Shown here: positions 34,075 through 43,668 of the stretch, in pieces
How positions within the stretch are numbered: the first letter of the stretch is position 1
Layout: each line of letters opens with the position of its first letter
Assembly (NCBI RefSeq): GCF_014297365.1
Contig: NZ_JACOQD010000002.1
Span: forward strand, 806,001-870,000
Source: Winogradskyella echinorum
GTDB lineage: Bacteria > Bacteroidota > Bacteroidia > Flavobacteriales > Flavobacteriaceae
Direction of reading: 5' to 3'
DNA length: 64,000 nucleotides
Translations under genes and position numbers: made by a program
Notes under the pieces: model-generated
What the model was told of the DNA's origin: nothing
Database searches by the model: none
What the model saw: only the letters and a program-made list of their open reading frames with translations

Positions 34075-35446
34075 ACCATTATTTAATGAGTTTGAAAGCG
34101 TTTCTTCAAAAGCTTGGAAACAAAAAATACAGGTCGATCTAAAAGGTGCAGATTACAACGAGGCATTAATATGGAAAACCAATGAAGGCATTGATGTAAA
34201 ACCTTTTTATCATGCCGATGAATTTGAATCGCTTCCTAATACATCTAACAGCAAAGCTACTGAATGGAAAATATGCCAGCTAATTAATGTTACTGATGAT
34301 GCTAAAGAAGCTAACTTAAAAGCTATAGACGCTATAAACAGAGGTGCAGAAAGCCTTTTGTTTCATATGCAGTCGGAGAATATTTCAATTTACGATTTAT
34401 TTCAAGATATTGATTTAACTAAAATACCAATTGAAATAAAATGCGATTTCCTTTCGGAAAGCATAATAAAAAAGGTAAATACTGTTGCATCAAGCATAAG
34501 TAAAAAGCCTCAAATTAACATACAGACTGATATCATAGGCCACTTAGCGAAAACAGGAAACTGGTACAACAATATTAAAGAGGATCATCTTAAGTTTGAA
34601 ACTATTGTTAAAAACACCAACCAAATAAGTATAGACTTAGGATTATACCAAAATGCTGGAGCAACTATAATACAGCAACTAGCATATGGCTTAGCACACG
34701 TCAATGAATACCTAAACCATTTTGAAAATAAAGGCTTATCACTGAGCGAAATCGAAGTGACATTTAATACAACCGTAGGTTCAAACTACTTTTTCGAAAT
34801 TTCCAAATTAAGAGCTATTAGACAAATATGGGCGGCACTAGCCTCTGAATATAATATAAATACAAATTGTAAAATTATAGCAACACCAAGCAAACGCAAC
34901 AAAACGATTTACGATTATAATGTAAACATGCTTCGTACAACAACAGAATGTATGAGCGCAATTCTTGGAGGTGCAAACACAATTTGCAATTTAGCTTATG
35001 ATGCATTGTATCATAAATCTAATGAATTTGGTGACCGAATTTCTAGAAATCAACTTTTAGTTTTAAAACACGAAAGCTATTTTGATAAGGTAAATAATCC
35101 AGCGGATGGAGCCTATTATATTGAAAGTTTAACCGAACAATTAGCCGAAAAAGCATTAAATCTTTTTAAAAATATTGAATTAAACGGAGGGTTTTTAAAG
35201 CAACTAAAAGAAGGTACAATTCAAAGAAAAATTAAAGAAAGTGCAGCGAAAGAACAGGCAGATTTTAATGCTGAAAAACTTGTACTTTTAGGTACAAATA
35301 AACATCCAAATCTTGCTGATAAAATGAAAAATGAGCTTGAAATCAGTCCATTTTTAAAAATTGAAAAAAGAAAAACGTTAATTGAACCAATACTAGAGAA
35401 AAGATTATCTGAAAAATTGGAAATCAATAGATTAAATAAAGAGTAA
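34067..35446 (+). CDS. mutA: methylmalonyl-CoA mutase small (beta) subunit
   Basis: Started at MSKPLFNEFESVSSKAW (34067), it is 459 residues. It follows the TIM-barrel mutase domain but lacks the C-terminal cobalamin-binding domain. It therefore is the non-catalytic partner, shorter than the Actinobacterial subunit of about 610 residues. Segments GAESLLFHMQSENISIYDLF and FFEISKLRAIRQIWAAL are typical. With the large subunit it interconverts methylmalonyl-CoA and succinyl-CoA. An unknown gene separates it from mutB. Confidence 0.93.
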   Translation: MSKPLFNEFESVSSKAWKQKIQVDLKGADYNEALIWKTNEGIDVKPFYHADEFESLPNTSNSKATEWKICQLINVTDDAKEANLKAIDAINRGAESLLFHMQSENISIYDLFQDIDLTKIPIEIKCDFLSESIIKKVNTVASSISKKPQINIQTDIIGHLAKTGNWYNNIKEDHLKFETIVKNTNQISIDLGLYQNAGATIIQQLAYGLAHVNEYLNHFENKGLSLSEIEVTFNTTVGSNYFFEISKLRAIRQIWAALASEYNINTNCKIIATPSKRNKTIYDYNVNMLRTTTECMSAILGGANTICNLAYDALYHKSNEFGDRISRNQLLVLKHESYFDKVNNPADGAYYIESLTEQLAEKALNLFKNIELNGGFLKQLKEGTIQRKIKESAAKEQADFNAEKLVLLGTNKHPNLADKMKNELEISPFLKIEKRKTLIEPILEKRLSEKLEINRLNKE

Positions 35447-35449
35447 AAT

Positions 35450-35917
35450 ATGGTATTGAGAAAATCTATAGTAGCTTTTTTATGTCTTTTTTGCTCCAAT
35501 TTACTGCTTTCAAATGTTTATGCTCAAAAGCAATACCTAGAAATAACAAATCTAAAAAATAACAGAACCAAAAAGATAAAAGAGAAAAAGAAAATTACGG
35601 TTTATACTAATGACTTAAAAAAAGTATATGGCCCACTAAAAATTTTAGACAACGAAACTATTTTAATAAAAGAAACAGAAATAAAATTGAGTGATGTTTT
35701 AATGATTAAAAACAAATCAATCTTAGTTAAAATATTTTCATATGTCGTTCTTCCAGTAACTATGATGCTAACTATTGGAATATTAGCTGTTTCTGGAGCA
35801 GGAGATTCTGTTACCGCCAATATTGGTGTTATTGGCATATCTGCAATATTAGCGACTTCGCAAATAAAAAAGAAATACAAAACGGAACGCTATAAATTCA
35901 AAATAGCTTATGACTAG
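35450..35917 (+). CDS. unknown membrane protein inserted between mutase subunit genes
   Basis: This 155-residue protein has a signal-like N-terminus ending at VYAQ. A small basic beta-rich domain follows ([20 protein letters not shown] then [19 protein letters not shown]), suggestive of an Sm/SH3-like barrel. Then come one or two hydrophobic helices (about residues 93-133) and a basic tail. It starts three bases after mutA and overlaps mutB by eight bases, so it is translated with the mutase. No family is recognised, and no link to mutase chemistry is visible. Confidence 0.7.
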   Translation: MVLRKSIVAFLCLFCSNLLLSNVYAQKQYLEITNLKNNRTKKIKEKKKITVYTNDLKKVYGPLKILDNETILIKETEIKLSDVLMIKNKSILVKIFSYVVLPVTMMLTIGILAVSGAGDSVTANIGVIGISAILATSQIKKKYKTERYKFKIAYD

Positions 35918-38030
35918 AAAAAGCATTCAACATATTGAATTAAAATCGTCATCAAACAAAACGTCTGAAGATATTAAGGTTTTTAAAACTGCTGAGGATA
36001 TTGATGTAAAGTCAACATACTCAAAAGAAGACATTAAAAATGCTGAACACTTAAACTTCGTAGCTGGTATTGCACCCAATCTTCGCGGTCCTTACTCAAC
36101 CATGTATGTTCGTAGACCTTGGACGATTAGACAATACGCAGGCTTTTCAACTGCCGAAGAAAGCAATGCTTTCTACAGACGAAATCTTGCAGCGGGACAA
36201 AAAGGATTGTCCGTTGCTTTCGATTTAGCAACACACAGAGGTTACGATTCAGACCACGAGCGCGTGGTTGGTGATGTTGGTAAAGCTGGAGTTGCCATTG
36301 ATTCTGTTGAGGATATGAAAATTCTCTTCGACCAAATTCCACTTGATAAAATGTCGGTTTCTATGACCATGAACGGAGCCGTTTTACCAATTATGGCATT
36401 TTATATTGTTGCGGCTGAAGAACAAGGCGTAGCACCAGAACTATTGGCAGGCACGATTCAAAATGATATTCTAAAAGAGTTTATGGTGCGTAATACATAC
36501 ATCTATCCACCTACTCCGTCTATGAAAATTATTTCAGATATTTTTCAATATACAAGTAAAAACATGCCAAAATTCAATAGCATTAGTATTTCTGGTTATC
36601 ATATGCAAGAAGCTGGTGCTACTTGCGATATCGAACTCGCTTATACCTTAGCAGATGGATTAGAATATATAAGAAAAGGATTAGAAGCTGGTATGGACAT
36701 AGACACCTTTGCTCCTCGCCTATCTTTCTTTTGGGCCATTGGCATGAATCACTTTATGGAAATCGCCAAAATGCGTGCAGCACGTATGTTGTGGGCAAAA
36801 TTAGTAAAGCAATTCAATCCAAAAAACCAAAAATCATTAGCATTAAGAACACATTGCCAAACCTCTGGTTGGAGTTTAACGGAGCAAGATCCTTTTAATA
36901 ACGTAGCCAGAACGTGCATTGAAGCATCTGCAGCTGCTTTTGGTGGCACTCAAAGTTTACACACTAATGCATTAGATGAAGCTATTGCATTACCAACAGA
37001 TTTTTCTGCTCGTATAGCAAGAAATACTCAAATATATTTACAACAAGAAACGCATATTACTAAAACCGTCGACCCTTGGGCTGGCAGTTATTATGTTGAA
37101 AAACTAACAGATGATATTGCTCATAAAGCATGGCAACTAATTGAAGAGGTTGAAGCATTAGGAGGCATGACAAAAGCCATTGAAGCCGGAATTCCTAAAT
37201 TACGTATTGAAGAAGCTGCTGCTCGAAAGCAAGCACGAATCGATTCTAGCCAAGACATAATTGTTGGTGTAAATAAATATCGCTTAGACGAAGAAGATCC
37301 AATTGCAACGCTCGAAGTAGATAACCAAACCGTTAGAAATCAACAAATAGAGCGTTTAAACCATATAAAAGCAATTCGAGATACTAATGCCGTTAACCAA
37401 GCATTATCTAAATTAACCGAAGCCGCAAAGACAAGTGAAGATAATTTATTAGCTTTAGCAGTAGATGCAGCTAGAAAACGTGCAACGCTAGGAGAAATAA
37501 GTGATGCTTTAGAAGCTGAATTTGGACGACATAAAGCACAAATAAAATCATTTTCAGGAGTGTATAGTAAAGAAATAAAAGACGATAAGAGTTTTGAGAA
37601 AGCAAGAGCACTTGCCGATAAGTTTGCTGAGCAAGATGGTCGCAGGCCTCGTATTATGATTGCCAAAATGGGACAAGATGGTCACGATAGAGGTGCAAAA
37701 GTTGTTGCAACAGGTTATGCAGATGTTGGCTTTGATGTAGATATTGGACCATTATTTCAAACACCTAAAGAAGCTGCTAAACAAGCTGTAGAAAACGATG
37801 TGCATATACTTGGAGTATCCTCTTTAGCTGCAGGACACAAAACTTTAGTACCTCAAGTTATCAAAGAACTTAAAGCCTATGGCAGAGACGATATTATGGT
37901 GATTGTTGGTGGAGTTATCCCTAAACAGGATTACCAATACTTGTTTGATGCTGGTGCAGTAGCCGTTTTTGGACCAGGTACCAAGATTAGTGATGCTGCT
38001 ATTCAGATTTTAGAAATATTGATTGATTAG
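35910..38030 (+). CDS. mutB: methylmalonyl-CoA mutase large (alpha) subunit
   Basis: This 706-residue catalytic subunit has an N-terminal mutase domain ([20 protein letters not shown], then [18 protein letters not shown] and [20 protein letters not shown]). The C-terminal adenosylcobalamin domain has [19 protein letters not shown] text, in which DGHDRG supplies the cobalt-ligating His, and then GVIPKQDY. It works with the small subunit in propionate and branched-chain carbon use. Its start overlaps the upstream unknown gene. Confidence 0.97.
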   Translation: MTRKSIQHIELKSSSNKTSEDIKVFKTAEDIDVKSTYSKEDIKNAEHLNFVAGIAPNLRGPYSTMYVRRPWTIRQYAGFSTAEESNAFYRRNLAAGQKGLSVAFDLATHRGYDSDHERVVGDVGKAGVAIDSVEDMKILFDQIPLDKMSVSMTMNGAVLPIMAFYIVAAEEQGVAPELLAGTIQNDILKEFMVRNTYIYPPTPSMKIISDIFQYTSKNMPKFNSISISGYHMQEAGATCDIELAYTLADGLEYIRKGLEAGMDIDTFAPRLSFFWAIGMNHFMEIAKMRAARMLWAKLVKQFNPKNQKSLALRTHCQTSGWSLTEQDPFNNVARTCIEASAAAFGGTQSLHTNALDEAIALPTDFSARIARNTQIYLQQETHITKTVDPWAGSYYVEKLTDDIAHKAWQLIEEVEALGGMTKAIEAGIPKLRIEEAAARKQARIDSSQDIIVGVNKYRLDEEDPIATLEVDNQTVRNQQIERLNHIKAIRDTNAVNQALSKLTEAAKTSEDNLLALAVDAARKRATLGEISDALEAEFGRHKAQIKSFSGVYSKEIKDDKSFEKARALADKFAEQDGRRPRIMIAKMGQDGHDRGAKVVATGYADVGFDVDIGPLFQTPKEAAKQAVENDVHILGVSSLAAGHKTLVPQVIKELKAYGRDDIMVIVGGVIPKQDYQYLFDAGAVAVFGPGTKISDAAIQILEILID

Positions 38031-38057
38031 TTAATTAACAACCAATTCTAAAATAAT

Positions 38058-38471
38058 CTAAAAGGAGAACACAAAAGAAACACCAGAAAAACTAAATTTA
38101 TTACCCAAACCAACAGCACCATTTTCTAATTGAATTTTGGCCTTTTTATTATGTTTTCCACTCGCTATAAATAATGGGACACTAACCAACGTAACAGCAC
38201 CACCTAGATACGACAGCCATAGTCCCTTTTTATTATTTGTTGAGTCATTATCAATTATTCCTCCACTCATGTTAATCCCATACCCTCCAACAATCATGGC
38301 TACTCCACCACTTAAAACTATCCATGCTGAAGTATTGTTTGCTTTCTTTTTAATTATATGAAATTCATATAAATCTTGAGCATTCTGATTCTTTTTATCT
38401 GCTAATACTTGTCCAAAAGCATCATTTATAAACCCAAAACAAAGTAACAGAACAATTAATTTTACTTTCAT
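38058..38471 (-). CDS. secreted/membrane protein of unknown function
   Basis: With the ATG at 38471 this is 137 residues; an ATG four codons earlier is equally possible. The signal peptide ends near AFGQ. The body has two glycine-rich hydrophobic segments (AWIVLSGGVAMIVGGYGINM and WLSYLGGAVTLVSVPLFIAS). The C-terminus ends in alternating residues, FSFSGVSFVFSF, like a last barrel strand. It is a single gene, convergent with mutB. No family is recognised. Confidence 0.62.
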   Translation of the reverse strand: MKVKLIVLLLCFGFINDAFGQVLADKKNQNAQDLYEFHIIKKKANNTSAWIVLSGGVAMIVGGYGINMSGGIIDNDSTNNKKGLWLSYLGGAVTLVSVPLFIASGKHNKKAKIQLENGAVGLGNKFSFSGVSFVFSF

Positions 38472-38483
38472 TTTTAGTTGCAT

Positions 38484-38800
38484 TTATATTTAACAAATCT
38501 TTGATTTAATCAATTATACTTATATGAGTGAATAATTGGCAAATACCAATTATAATTTTCACCAAAACCAATGAAATTTACAAAAAAAATTTAAAAAATA
38601 CTTACCTATATGGCTAAATATCAAGTTTTTAATAAAATTAAAAGTCTCAATAAGAATATAAAACGATAATAAATACACATGACAAATTGAAAAATTAATT
38701 ATAATATCAAATAATCATCAATAAATAATGCAGATTTAATTCTTAATCGTTTTCTTTTACTAATTTTAATTAATAAATAACGATACAAATCACTAAACCT
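38484..38800. other. AT-rich intergenic region with one palindrome
   Basis: This 317-bp gap between divergent genes holds no supported gene. The only clear structure is a perfect inverted repeat ATAATTGG-6-CCAATTAT at 38532-38553, a possible operator. The rest is very AT-rich. Confidence 0.5.
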
Positions 38801-39682
38801 ATGAATCACACAAATAAAATGCTAAGAGACGATGCACTTAAAGGAAAAACAATAGTAGTAACAGGTGGAGGAAGCGGTTTAGGTAAAGCCATGACGAGAT
38901 ACTTCTTAGAACTTGGCGCTAATGTTGCAATTTCGTCTCGTGATTTAGATAAACTCAAAAATACAGCTAAGGAATTAGAAGATGAGACTGGCGGCACGTG
39001 TTTACCTTTGCAATGCGATGTACGAGAATATCACCAAGTTGAAGCTATGCGTAAAGCAGTTGTTGAAAAATTTGGTAAAGTAGACATTTTACTAAATAAT
39101 GCAGCTGGGAATTTTATCTCACCAACAGAACGCTTGTCTCCAAGAGCTTTTGATGTCATTATAGATATCGTATTAAAAGGCACAAAAAACTGTATGCTCG
39201 CTTTTGGCAAACATTGGATAGACACTAAACAAACCAATACCAATGTTCTAAGTATTGTAACAACATATGCCTGGACAGGTTCTGGTTATGTAGTGCCTAG
39301 CGCAGCAGCTAAAGCAGGCGTATTAGCTATGACCCGAAGTTTAGCTGTAGAATGGGCAAAATATGGTATGCGCTTCAATGCTATTGCTCCAGGCCCTTTT
39401 CCAACAAAAGGTGCTTGGGATCGTTTAATGCCAGGTAATCTTCAGGAAAAGTTTGATATGGCTAAAAAAGTACCCTTAAAACGCGTAGGAGAACATCAAG
39501 AATTGGCAAATTTAGCAGCTTATTTAGTGTCCGATTTCTCAGCTTATGTAAATGGTGAAGTAATAACTATCGATGGTGGCGAATGGTTAATGGGAGCAGG
39601 AGAATTTAATATGTTATCAGAAATTAGTGAAAATCAATGGGATGACTTAGAAAAAATGATAAGAGCCAAAAAGAATAAGTAA
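38801..39682 (+). CDS. SDR reductase of the 2,4-dienoyl-CoA reductase (DECR) type
   Basis: This 293-residue short-chain dehydrogenase has the cofactor motif TGGGSGLGKAM near residue 21 and NNAAGNF near residue 99. Its closest resemblance by eye is to the mitochondrial DECR: TGSGYVVPSAAAKAGVLAM, then WAKYGMRFNAIAPGP and the ending GEFNMLSEISENQWD. These are DECR features rather than those of generic SDRs. It would reduce 2,4-dienoyl-CoA with NADPH in the breakdown of unsaturated fatty acids. The gene stands alone. Confidence 0.85.
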   Translation: MNHTNKMLRDDALKGKTIVVTGGGSGLGKAMTRYFLELGANVAISSRDLDKLKNTAKELEDETGGTCLPLQCDVREYHQVEAMRKAVVEKFGKVDILLNNAAGNFISPTERLSPRAFDVIIDIVLKGTKNCMLAFGKHWIDTKQTNTNVLSIVTTYAWTGSGYVVPSAAAKAGVLAMTRSLAVEWAKYGMRFNAIAPGPFPTKGAWDRLMPGNLQEKFDMAKKVPLKRVGEHQELANLAAYLVSDFSAYVNGEVITIDGGEWLMGAGEFNMLSEISENQWDDLEKMIRAKKNK

Positions 39683-39833
39683 GTTCGTTTTAGCCGTAAA
39701 AAAAGACACTTATGCACGCAATATTTCAACTAATTAATTAGTTAAAAAAATGTTATTCCTTTTTATACCAACATTTTATCTTTAAATTAGAGGAATTTTC
39801 TTATACATTTTTAATCTAAAAAACCATCAATCT

Positions 39834-42689
39834 ATGACTACAAAGCTTTCCCAAGTGTTTAGAACACTATTTCTATGCTGTATACTTGTAACTTTTACAA
39901 TTAATGCACAGACTAAAACACCAGAAAAAAAAGTTAACGGTTCTGTACCCTCAGAAGTATTACCAATTACACCAGATGTAAAAATTGGTAAACTTTCAAA
40001 CGGGCTCACCTATTATATTCAGAATAATGGTAAGCCAGAGGACAAAGTAGAATTACGATTAGCATTAAAAGCAGGTTCTATTGTAGAAACTGAAGACCAA
40101 GTAGGTTTAGCTCATTTTATGGAGCACATGAATTTTAATGGCACAAAACATTTTAAGAAAAATGAATTGGTCGATTATCTTCAAAGTATTGGTGTAGAAT
40201 TTGGTGCAGATCTAAATGCTTACACAGGCTTCGACCAAACAGTTTACATCCTTCCAATTCCAAGTGACGATCCAGAAAAACTAGACAAAGGGTTTCAAAT
40301 TTTACAAGATTGGGCTGGTAACGCTTTATTAACAGACCAAGATATTGACGATGAACGTGGTGTTGTAATTGAAGAATATAGAACTCGACTTGGCGCTGCA
40401 ACAAGAATGCAGTCTAAGTACTTAGATAAAATTGCATACAAATCTAAATATGCAGATCGACTACCTATTGGCACAAAAGAAAATTTAGAAACTTTTGATT
40501 ACGAAAGTGTAAGAAATTTTCAAAAAGATTGGTATCGTCCAAACTTAATGGCAGTAATTGCTGTAGGTGATTTAGATGTAGAAACGCTAGAAAAGAAAAT
40601 AAAAGAAAACTTCAGTGGGCTTAAAAATCCTGAAAATCCTAAACCAAGAGAAGAATATGGTTCAGAAAACCATGAAGGTACTTTTGTTGCTATTGAGTGG
40701 GACGAAGAAGCAACAAGCTCCCAAGTTCAAATTTATTACAAAGATAAAGGCAAGCCTAAAAAGACAAAAACAGTTAGTGATTATAGAGATAACATGGTTG
40801 AAGGGCTTTTTGACCAAATGATTAACAACAGACTTGCCGAATATAGCAATAAACCTAACCCACCTTTTATATTCGGATTCTCTTATAAAGGAGGAATTAT
40901 TGGTAATAAAGATGCCTATCAGTCTTTTGCACAAACCAATGAAACTGGGCAATTAGATGCTTTAAAAACACTTTTAGAAGAGAACGAACGCGTAAAACGT
41001 TATGGCTTTAAATCTTCAGAATTAGAACGTGCTAAGAAAGATTATTTATCAAGATTAGAACGAGCTTATAAGAATAAAGGCAAAGAAGAATCTAATAGAA
41101 TTGTTAATAGCTACATTCAGAATTTCTTACAAGAAAGCCCAATTCCAGGCATAGAATGGAGTTATAACTTTGCAAAATCAGAGTTTCCTAATATAAAATT
41201 AGAAGAAGTCAATGCTTTAATTTCTCAATTCTTACATGATGATAACAGATTAGTGATTTTAACAGGACCTAAAAAAGAGGGGCTTAAAAAAGTCACAGAG
41301 CAAGAGGTTATTGATTTACTAGATAGTGTAAAGAAATCTGACATTAAAGACTATGAAGATGAAGCTGTACGCGAAGAACTTATGCCTATTAAACCTGCAA
41401 AAGGAAGTATAGCTAATAAAGAATTAGTAAACGAGGGCAAAATCAATGAAACTACAATACTTACATTAAGTAATGGTGCAAAGATCGTCTATAAGAAAAC
41501 TGATTTTAAAAATGATGAAATCTTATTTGAAGCCTACAGTTATGGAGGTACATCATTATACTCTGATGATGTTTTAAAAGAAACGGCTAGTGCTAATCGT
41601 GGCTTATTTGAAGCTGGTATTGATGGACTTACTAAAAATGATATGACCAAATTAATGTCTGGAAAAATTGCAAGAGTAAGTCCTTTTATTGGAAGTTTAA
41701 GTGAAGGGCTTAGAGGATCTGCCTCTCCGAAAGACCTCGAAACTATGTTTCAAATGATTCATTTATACTTTACTAAATTAGATAAAGACCCAGAGGCTTT
41801 TGCTTCATATATCAGTAAACAGAAAGCCTTTTTAGGAAATATTCTATCTAATCCAAACATATCTTTCTCAATTGCTTTAGGTAAGTTTTCAAATGAAGGT
41901 AACCCAAGATATACTGGCTTACCTACTGAAGAGGATTTAGATAAAGCTAATTACGATTTAGCTTACGAAAAATACAAAGAACGTTTTGCCAATGCAGGAG
42001 ATTTTAATTTTTATTTCGTTGGAAATGTCGATGCAGATAAAATAGCAGAATATGCTGAAACTTACATTGCATCGCTTCCAGGTAATTCTGAAAGAGAAAT
42101 GTACAAAGTAACTTCTTTTAGACCCAAATCTGGAGCTCATGAATTCATATATCGCAAAGGAACTGAGCCAAAAAGTCAGGTTAATCTTCTCTACAGAGGC
42201 GAAGCGAAATATGATGCTAAAGAAGCAAGAGCTATGAATGCTTTGGGCGAAATTCTTAGTATTAAATTAATAGAAAAATTAAGAGAAGAAGAAGGTGGTG
42301 TTTATGGTGCTGGTGCAAGAGGTTCTATTCGCAAAATACCATATGGCAGTTTTAACTTTAGCATTTCATTTCCTTGTGCACCAGAAAATGCCGAAAAACT
42401 ATCTGATGCTGCCATTGCAGAACTTAAAAAAATTATAAAAGATGGACCTACAGAAGTTGATTTAGAAAAAGTAAAGAAAGCATTATTATTAACAAGAAAA
42501 GACCAGCTAGAACAAAATAGTTTTTGGTTATCTACTATAAAAAATGCAGATTACAATCAAAGCGATATTGATAATGTTTTAAACTATGAAGCTAATGTCA
42601 ATGCATTAACAACAAAAGATGTTCATAATGTAGCTAAGAAATATTTAAGTGGTGGCTTCATAAAAGCAGTATTATTGCCAGAAGAATAA
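39834..42689 (+). CDS. M16 family zinc metallopeptidase (insulinase/pitrilysin type)
   Basis: This 951-residue secreted protein has a signal peptide ending at INAQ. Two M16 halves follow. The first holds the inverted zinc motif His94-Phe-Met-Glu97-His98, a distal Glu in DDERGVVIEEYRTRLG and the RPNLMAVIAVGDLD strand. The second half lacks the HxxEH motif and closes the chamber (PKSQVNLLYRGEA, REEEGGVYGAGARGS). It should act as a periplasmic or outer-membrane peptidase. It is monocistronic and ends before a complex palindrome. Confidence 0.95.
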   Translation: MTTKLSQVFRTLFLCCILVTFTINAQTKTPEKKVNGSVPSEVLPITPDVKIGKLSNGLTYYIQNNGKPEDKVELRLALKAGSIVETEDQVGLAHFMEHMNFNGTKHFKKNELVDYLQSIGVEFGADLNAYTGFDQTVYILPIPSDDPEKLDKGFQILQDWAGNALLTDQDIDDERGVVIEEYRTRLGAATRMQSKYLDKIAYKSKYADRLPIGTKENLETFDYESVRNFQKDWYRPNLMAVIAVGDLDVETLEKKIKENFSGLKNPENPKPREEYGSENHEGTFVAIEWDEEATSSQVQIYYKDKGKPKKTKTVSDYRDNMVEGLFDQMINNRLAEYSNKPNPPFIFGFSYKGGIIGNKDAYQSFAQTNETGQLDALKTLLEENERVKRYGFKSSELERAKKDYLSRLERAYKNKGKEESNRIVNSYIQNFLQESPIPGIEWSYNFAKSEFPNIKLEEVNALISQFLHDDNRLVILTGPKKEGLKKVTEQEVIDLLDSVKKSDIKDYEDEAVREELMPIKPAKGSIANKELVNEGKINETTILTLSNGAKIVYKKTDFKNDEILFEAYSYGGTSLYSDDVLKETASANRGLFEAGIDGLTKNDMTKLMSGKIARVSPFIGSLSEGLRGSASPKDLETMFQMIHLYFTKLDKDPEAFASYISKQKAFLGNILSNPNISFSIALGKFSNEGNPRYTGLPTEEDLDKANYDLAYEKYKERFANAGDFNFYFVGNVDADKIAEYAETYIASLPGNSEREMYKVTSFRPKSGAHEFIYRKGTEPKSQVNLLYRGEAKYDAKEARAMNALGEILSIKLIEKLREEEGGVYGAGARGSIRKIPYGSFNFSISFPCAPENAEKLSDAAIAELKKIIKDGPTEVDLEKVKKALLLTRKDQLEQNSFWLSTIKNADYNQSDIDNVLNYEANVNALTTKDVHNVAKKYLSGGFIKAVLLPEE

Positions 42690-42715
42690 GAACACGCTGC
42701 TATAAAGGTAGGATT

Positions 42716-42819
42716 AAATAGGCTATCTAAAAAGATAAAATTGTCATTCTGAACTTGTTTCAGAATCTAATCTAGATTCAGAATGACAAAAAACAACCTT
42801 TAGATAGCCTATTTTTTTT
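42716..42819. repeat. nested palindromic element, likely dispersed repeat and terminator
   Basis: An outer 16-bp stem (42716-42731 with 42799-42814, AAATAGGCTATCTAAA/TTTAGATAGCCTATTT) encloses an inner 13-bp stem TTGTCATTCTGAA/TTCAGAATGACAA (42741-42753, 42777-42789). Inside it is CTGAACTTGTTTCAG (42749-42763). A T-run follows, so it can end transcription of the M16 gene. A related core lies at 61164-61178. Confidence 0.85.
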
Positions 42820-42900
42820 ATGAAACAACTGTTAACAACTTCGATTTTCAAAACCCATAATAAATCGTATTTTTAAACCCTTAATAAACCAAATCATTTA

Positions 42901-43668
42901 ATGGGTAAAATCATTGCTATTGCTAATCAAAAAGGAGGTGTTGGTAAAACGACAACCTCTGTAAATCTAGCTGCATCTTTAGGTGCACTAGAGAAGAAAG
43001 TCCTACTTATAGATGCCGATCCTCAAGCTAATGCTAGCTCAGGTTTAGGTATTGATGTTGATGCTGTTGAACTTGGCTCTTACCAAGTATTAGAACACAC
43101 CAAATCTGCAAAAGAAGCTATTGTCGCTTCTAATGCGCCAAATGTAGATGTTATTCCTGCACATATAGACCTTGTTGCTATCGAAATTGAACTCGTGGAC
43201 AAGGACGAACGAGAATACATGCTCAAAAAAGCCATTGTAGATTTAAAATCGGAATACGACTATATATTAATTGACTGTGCACCTTCATTAGGTTTACTTA
43301 CTTTAAACGCATTAACAGCTTCAGATTCAGTAATTATTCCAATACAATGCGAATATTTTGCACTCGAAGGACTAGGCAAACTGTTAAATACTATTAAAAG
43401 TGTACAGAAAATACATAATGAAGCGTTAGATATTGAGGGCTTACTTTTAACTATGTTCGATTCGCGTTTACGCTTATCAAATCAAGTTGTAGAAGAAGTT
43501 CAGAAACACTTTACAGATATGGTTTTTGATACTATTATTCAGCGTAATGTACGTTTAGGTGAAGCACCAAGTTATGGTGAAAGTATTATTAACTATGATG
43601 TAAGCAGTAAAGGTGCGGCTAATTATTTGAGCTTAGCGAAAGAACTGATTAAGAAAAATGAATTATAA
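42901..43668 (+). CDS. parA: chromosome-partitioning ATPase ParA (Soj)
   Basis: This 255-residue ATPase has the deviant Walker A KGGVGKTTTSVNLAASLG (Lys11 and Lys16 region), Walker A' VLLIDADPQANASSG and Walker B YDYILIDCAPSLGLLT. Its length is that of the chromosomal Soj type without an N-terminal DNA-binding domain. It is directly followed by parB (TAATG overlap). Together they segregate chromosome origins by acting on parS sites. No parS-like motif was seen in the window. Confidence 0.97.
   Translation: MGKIIAIANQKGGVGKTTTSVNLAASLGALEKKVLLIDADPQANASSGLGIDVDAVELGSYQVLEHTKSAKEAIVASNAPNVDVIPAHIDLVAIEIELVDKDEREYMLKKAIVDLKSEYDYILIDCAPSLGLLTLNALTASDSVIIPIQCEYFALEGLGKLLNTIKSVQKIHNEALDIEGLLLTMFDSRLRLSNQVVEEVQKHFTDMVFDTIIQRNVRLGEAPSYGESIINYDVSSKGAANYLSLAKELIKKNEL

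Noticed and set aside
36127..36949. Several 60-90 residue frames on both strands inside the mutase gene
   Set aside because: They are out-of-frame shadows of mutB, which has all family motifs and unbroken coding throughout.
38588..38670. 19-codon frame in the 38.5-38.8 kb gap
   Set aside because: It is short, Lys/Asn-rich as expected for random AT-rich DNA, and has no supporting start signal.
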